A DNA stretch of 5,744 bases, from contig JALTMC010000292.1 of assembly GCA_027005175.1 (NCBI GenBank), forward strand, positions 1-5,744, given 5' to 3'. The notes under the pieces were generated by a model. That model had not been told where the DNA came from. It was given only the letters and a program-made list of their open reading frames with translations, and did not search any database. Of this stretch, positions 4,890-5,744 are shown one piece after another. The translations under genes were made by a program, and so were the position numbers. Each line of letters starts with the position of its first letter. Position 1 is the first letter of the stretch. This stretch comes from Myxococcales bacterium (GTDB lineage Bacteria; Myxococcota_C; UBA6777).

Positions 4890-5744
4890 GTGAGAACAAA
4901 GAGGGACATCTGGTGGGCTATCGGATGCGTCATCTGCTGGACGTTTGTGATGGGGGGTTGTGCTAAGATTAAGCGTTCCCTGTTGGAGCCCAACCAAAAA
5001 CCACAACTTATCTGGTCCATTCAGTTTTCTTTTCTTGATCGCGATCCCAAAACACGTCACCTCTGTCCTCAATATGCAGACAAAGAAAGAAAACGAACAC
5101 AACAGACAAAGTCATCGGCTTTGTCAAAGGCGAACAAGAGCAGGAAGACAAAAAAAGCAAGGAGTGCGCTGGGGCGGCAGGTTTTGAAGAAGCTTTCACC
5201 CAAGTACAAGCTCTCTGTGTCTCAGCTGCAGGGTGCTATGGAGTCTTCACCCACTCCAGGGTTTACTGCGGCCACACGATTTAACTTTTTTGGTGGGTAC
5301 AAAACATTTCATCGTCAGGTCTTGGAAGCAGACATTCGACGGTTGAAGAAACTCTATCGTTATTACGGGTTTTTCCGAGCCAAGATCTATCCCTTTGCTC
5401 CCAAAACGGACCTGCGAATTTTGGCACGAAGCAATGGCTACCGAAAGTTTGATCGGGTTCAGATTCGTTTGCGTGTGTGTGAGGGGCCACAGGCTGTTGT
5501 GCGCAAACGTCTGATCTCCTGGTCTCCTGGGATGCCAAAGATTAAGAAGTTGACAGAGAAACTACCTCTGTCGCCTCGACAGCGTTTTCAAACACCGGAC
5601 TACAAGACTTTGAAGTCGGAGATTCGGGGGAGGTTGTTGGGGAAAAGCTATGCTTTGGCCCGTATTAAGGGCCTCATTGTTGTGTCGCGAGATCGACGTT
5701 GGGTGGATGTCCGGCTATGGGTACGACCTGGACCCAAGTGTGTG
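4890..5744 (+). CDS. Omp85 (BamA/TamA-like) family protein with lipoprotein-type signal, 3' partial
   Basis: Outer-membrane assembly protein; only the first 285 residues (signal and POTRA part) are in the window. The GTG at 4890 gives MRTKRD, a hydrophobic core IWWAIGCVICWTFV, then MGGC-AK: a lipobox-like end with Cys24, followed by Ala, compatible with outer-membrane sorting. A first POTRA-like domain (about 39-170) has the signature LEADIRRLKKLYRYYGFFRAKIYPF (134-158), interrupted by a very basic insertion (about 54-96). A second (about 188-285) has LPLSPRQRFQTPDYKTLKSEI and an ARIKGLIVVSRDRRWVDVRLWVRPGP end, as in TamA-type POTRA domains. A weak GGAG site (4875-4878) lies 11 nt upstream. 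An in-frame ATG at 4818 is an alternative start that would put 24 residues before this signal. Lipidated Omp85 proteins are known as TamL in Bacteroidota, so TamL/TamA is the closest guess; BamA is not excluded. Confidence 0.8.
   Translation, partial: MRTKRDIWWAIGCVICWTFVMGGCAKIKRSLLEPNQKPQLIWSIQFSFLDRDPKTRHLCPQYADKERKRTQQTKSSALSKANKSRKTKKARSALGRQVLKKLSPKYKLSVSQLQGAMESSPTPGFTAATRFNFFGGYKTFHRQVLEADIRRLKKLYRYYGFFRAKIYPFAPKTDLRILARSNGYRKFDRVQIRLRVCEGPQAVVRKRLISWSPGMPKIKKLTEKLPLSPRQRFQTPDYKTLKSEIRGRLLGKSYALARIKGLIVVSRDRRWVDVRLWVRPGPKCV

Overview
The window comes from a Gram-negative (diderm) bacterium of roughly balanced base composition (judged by eye, not counted). It carries a SppA-type peptidase, a small outer-membrane beta-barrel with a canonical C-terminal beta-signal, and the POTRA end of an Omp85 (BamA/TamA) family protein. 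Frequent GTG starts and large repeat-bearing proteins would suit a myxobacterial or other deltaproteobacterial-type lineage, but no phylogenetic marker is present and that placement is a guess.

Layout. (1) Positions 1-1350, plus strand: the C-terminal part of a signal peptide peptidase A (S49). It opens with an acidic tandem-repeat linker and is cut by the left edge of the window. (2) Positions 1372-1545, plus: a short Lys/Glu-rich reading frame in the same frame as sppA, just after its stop. (3) Positions 3474-1540, minus: a 644-residue protein with an N-terminal HEPN-like RNxxxH motif, a middle segment and a C-terminal STAND-like P-loop ATPase. It converges on the small frame, and the two stop codons share one TCATGA palindrome. 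(4) Positions 4181-3591, minus: a 196-residue secreted protein predicted to be an 8-stranded outer-membrane barrel, upstream of the ATPase on the same strand. (5) Positions 4182-4889: about 700 bp without a convincing gene. It holds an inverted repeat upstream of the barrel gene, a pair of 36-bp direct repeats 37 bp apart, an octamer tandem repeat, a plausible plus-strand promoter and an 18-bp tandem duplication. (6) Positions 4890-5744, plus: the N-terminal 285 residues of an Omp85/TamA-like protein with a lipoprotein-type signal peptide, cut by the right edge.

How the genes relate. Three of the five genes belong to envelope biology: SppA clears cleaved signal peptides from the inner membrane, the barrel is an outer-membrane protein, and the Omp85 protein would insert or assemble outer-membrane components. 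The barrel and the Omp85 gene are divergent and share the 700-bp control region. The HEPN-STAND-like ATPase does not fit the envelope theme. It is the most unusual gene, with a possible RNase-type effector motif, a non-canonical Walker B and a frameshift-prone heptamer repeat inside its ATPase domain. No complete new system can be proven from this window. The best leads are this ATPase, the lipoprotein-type Omp85 protein and the 36-bp repeat pair.
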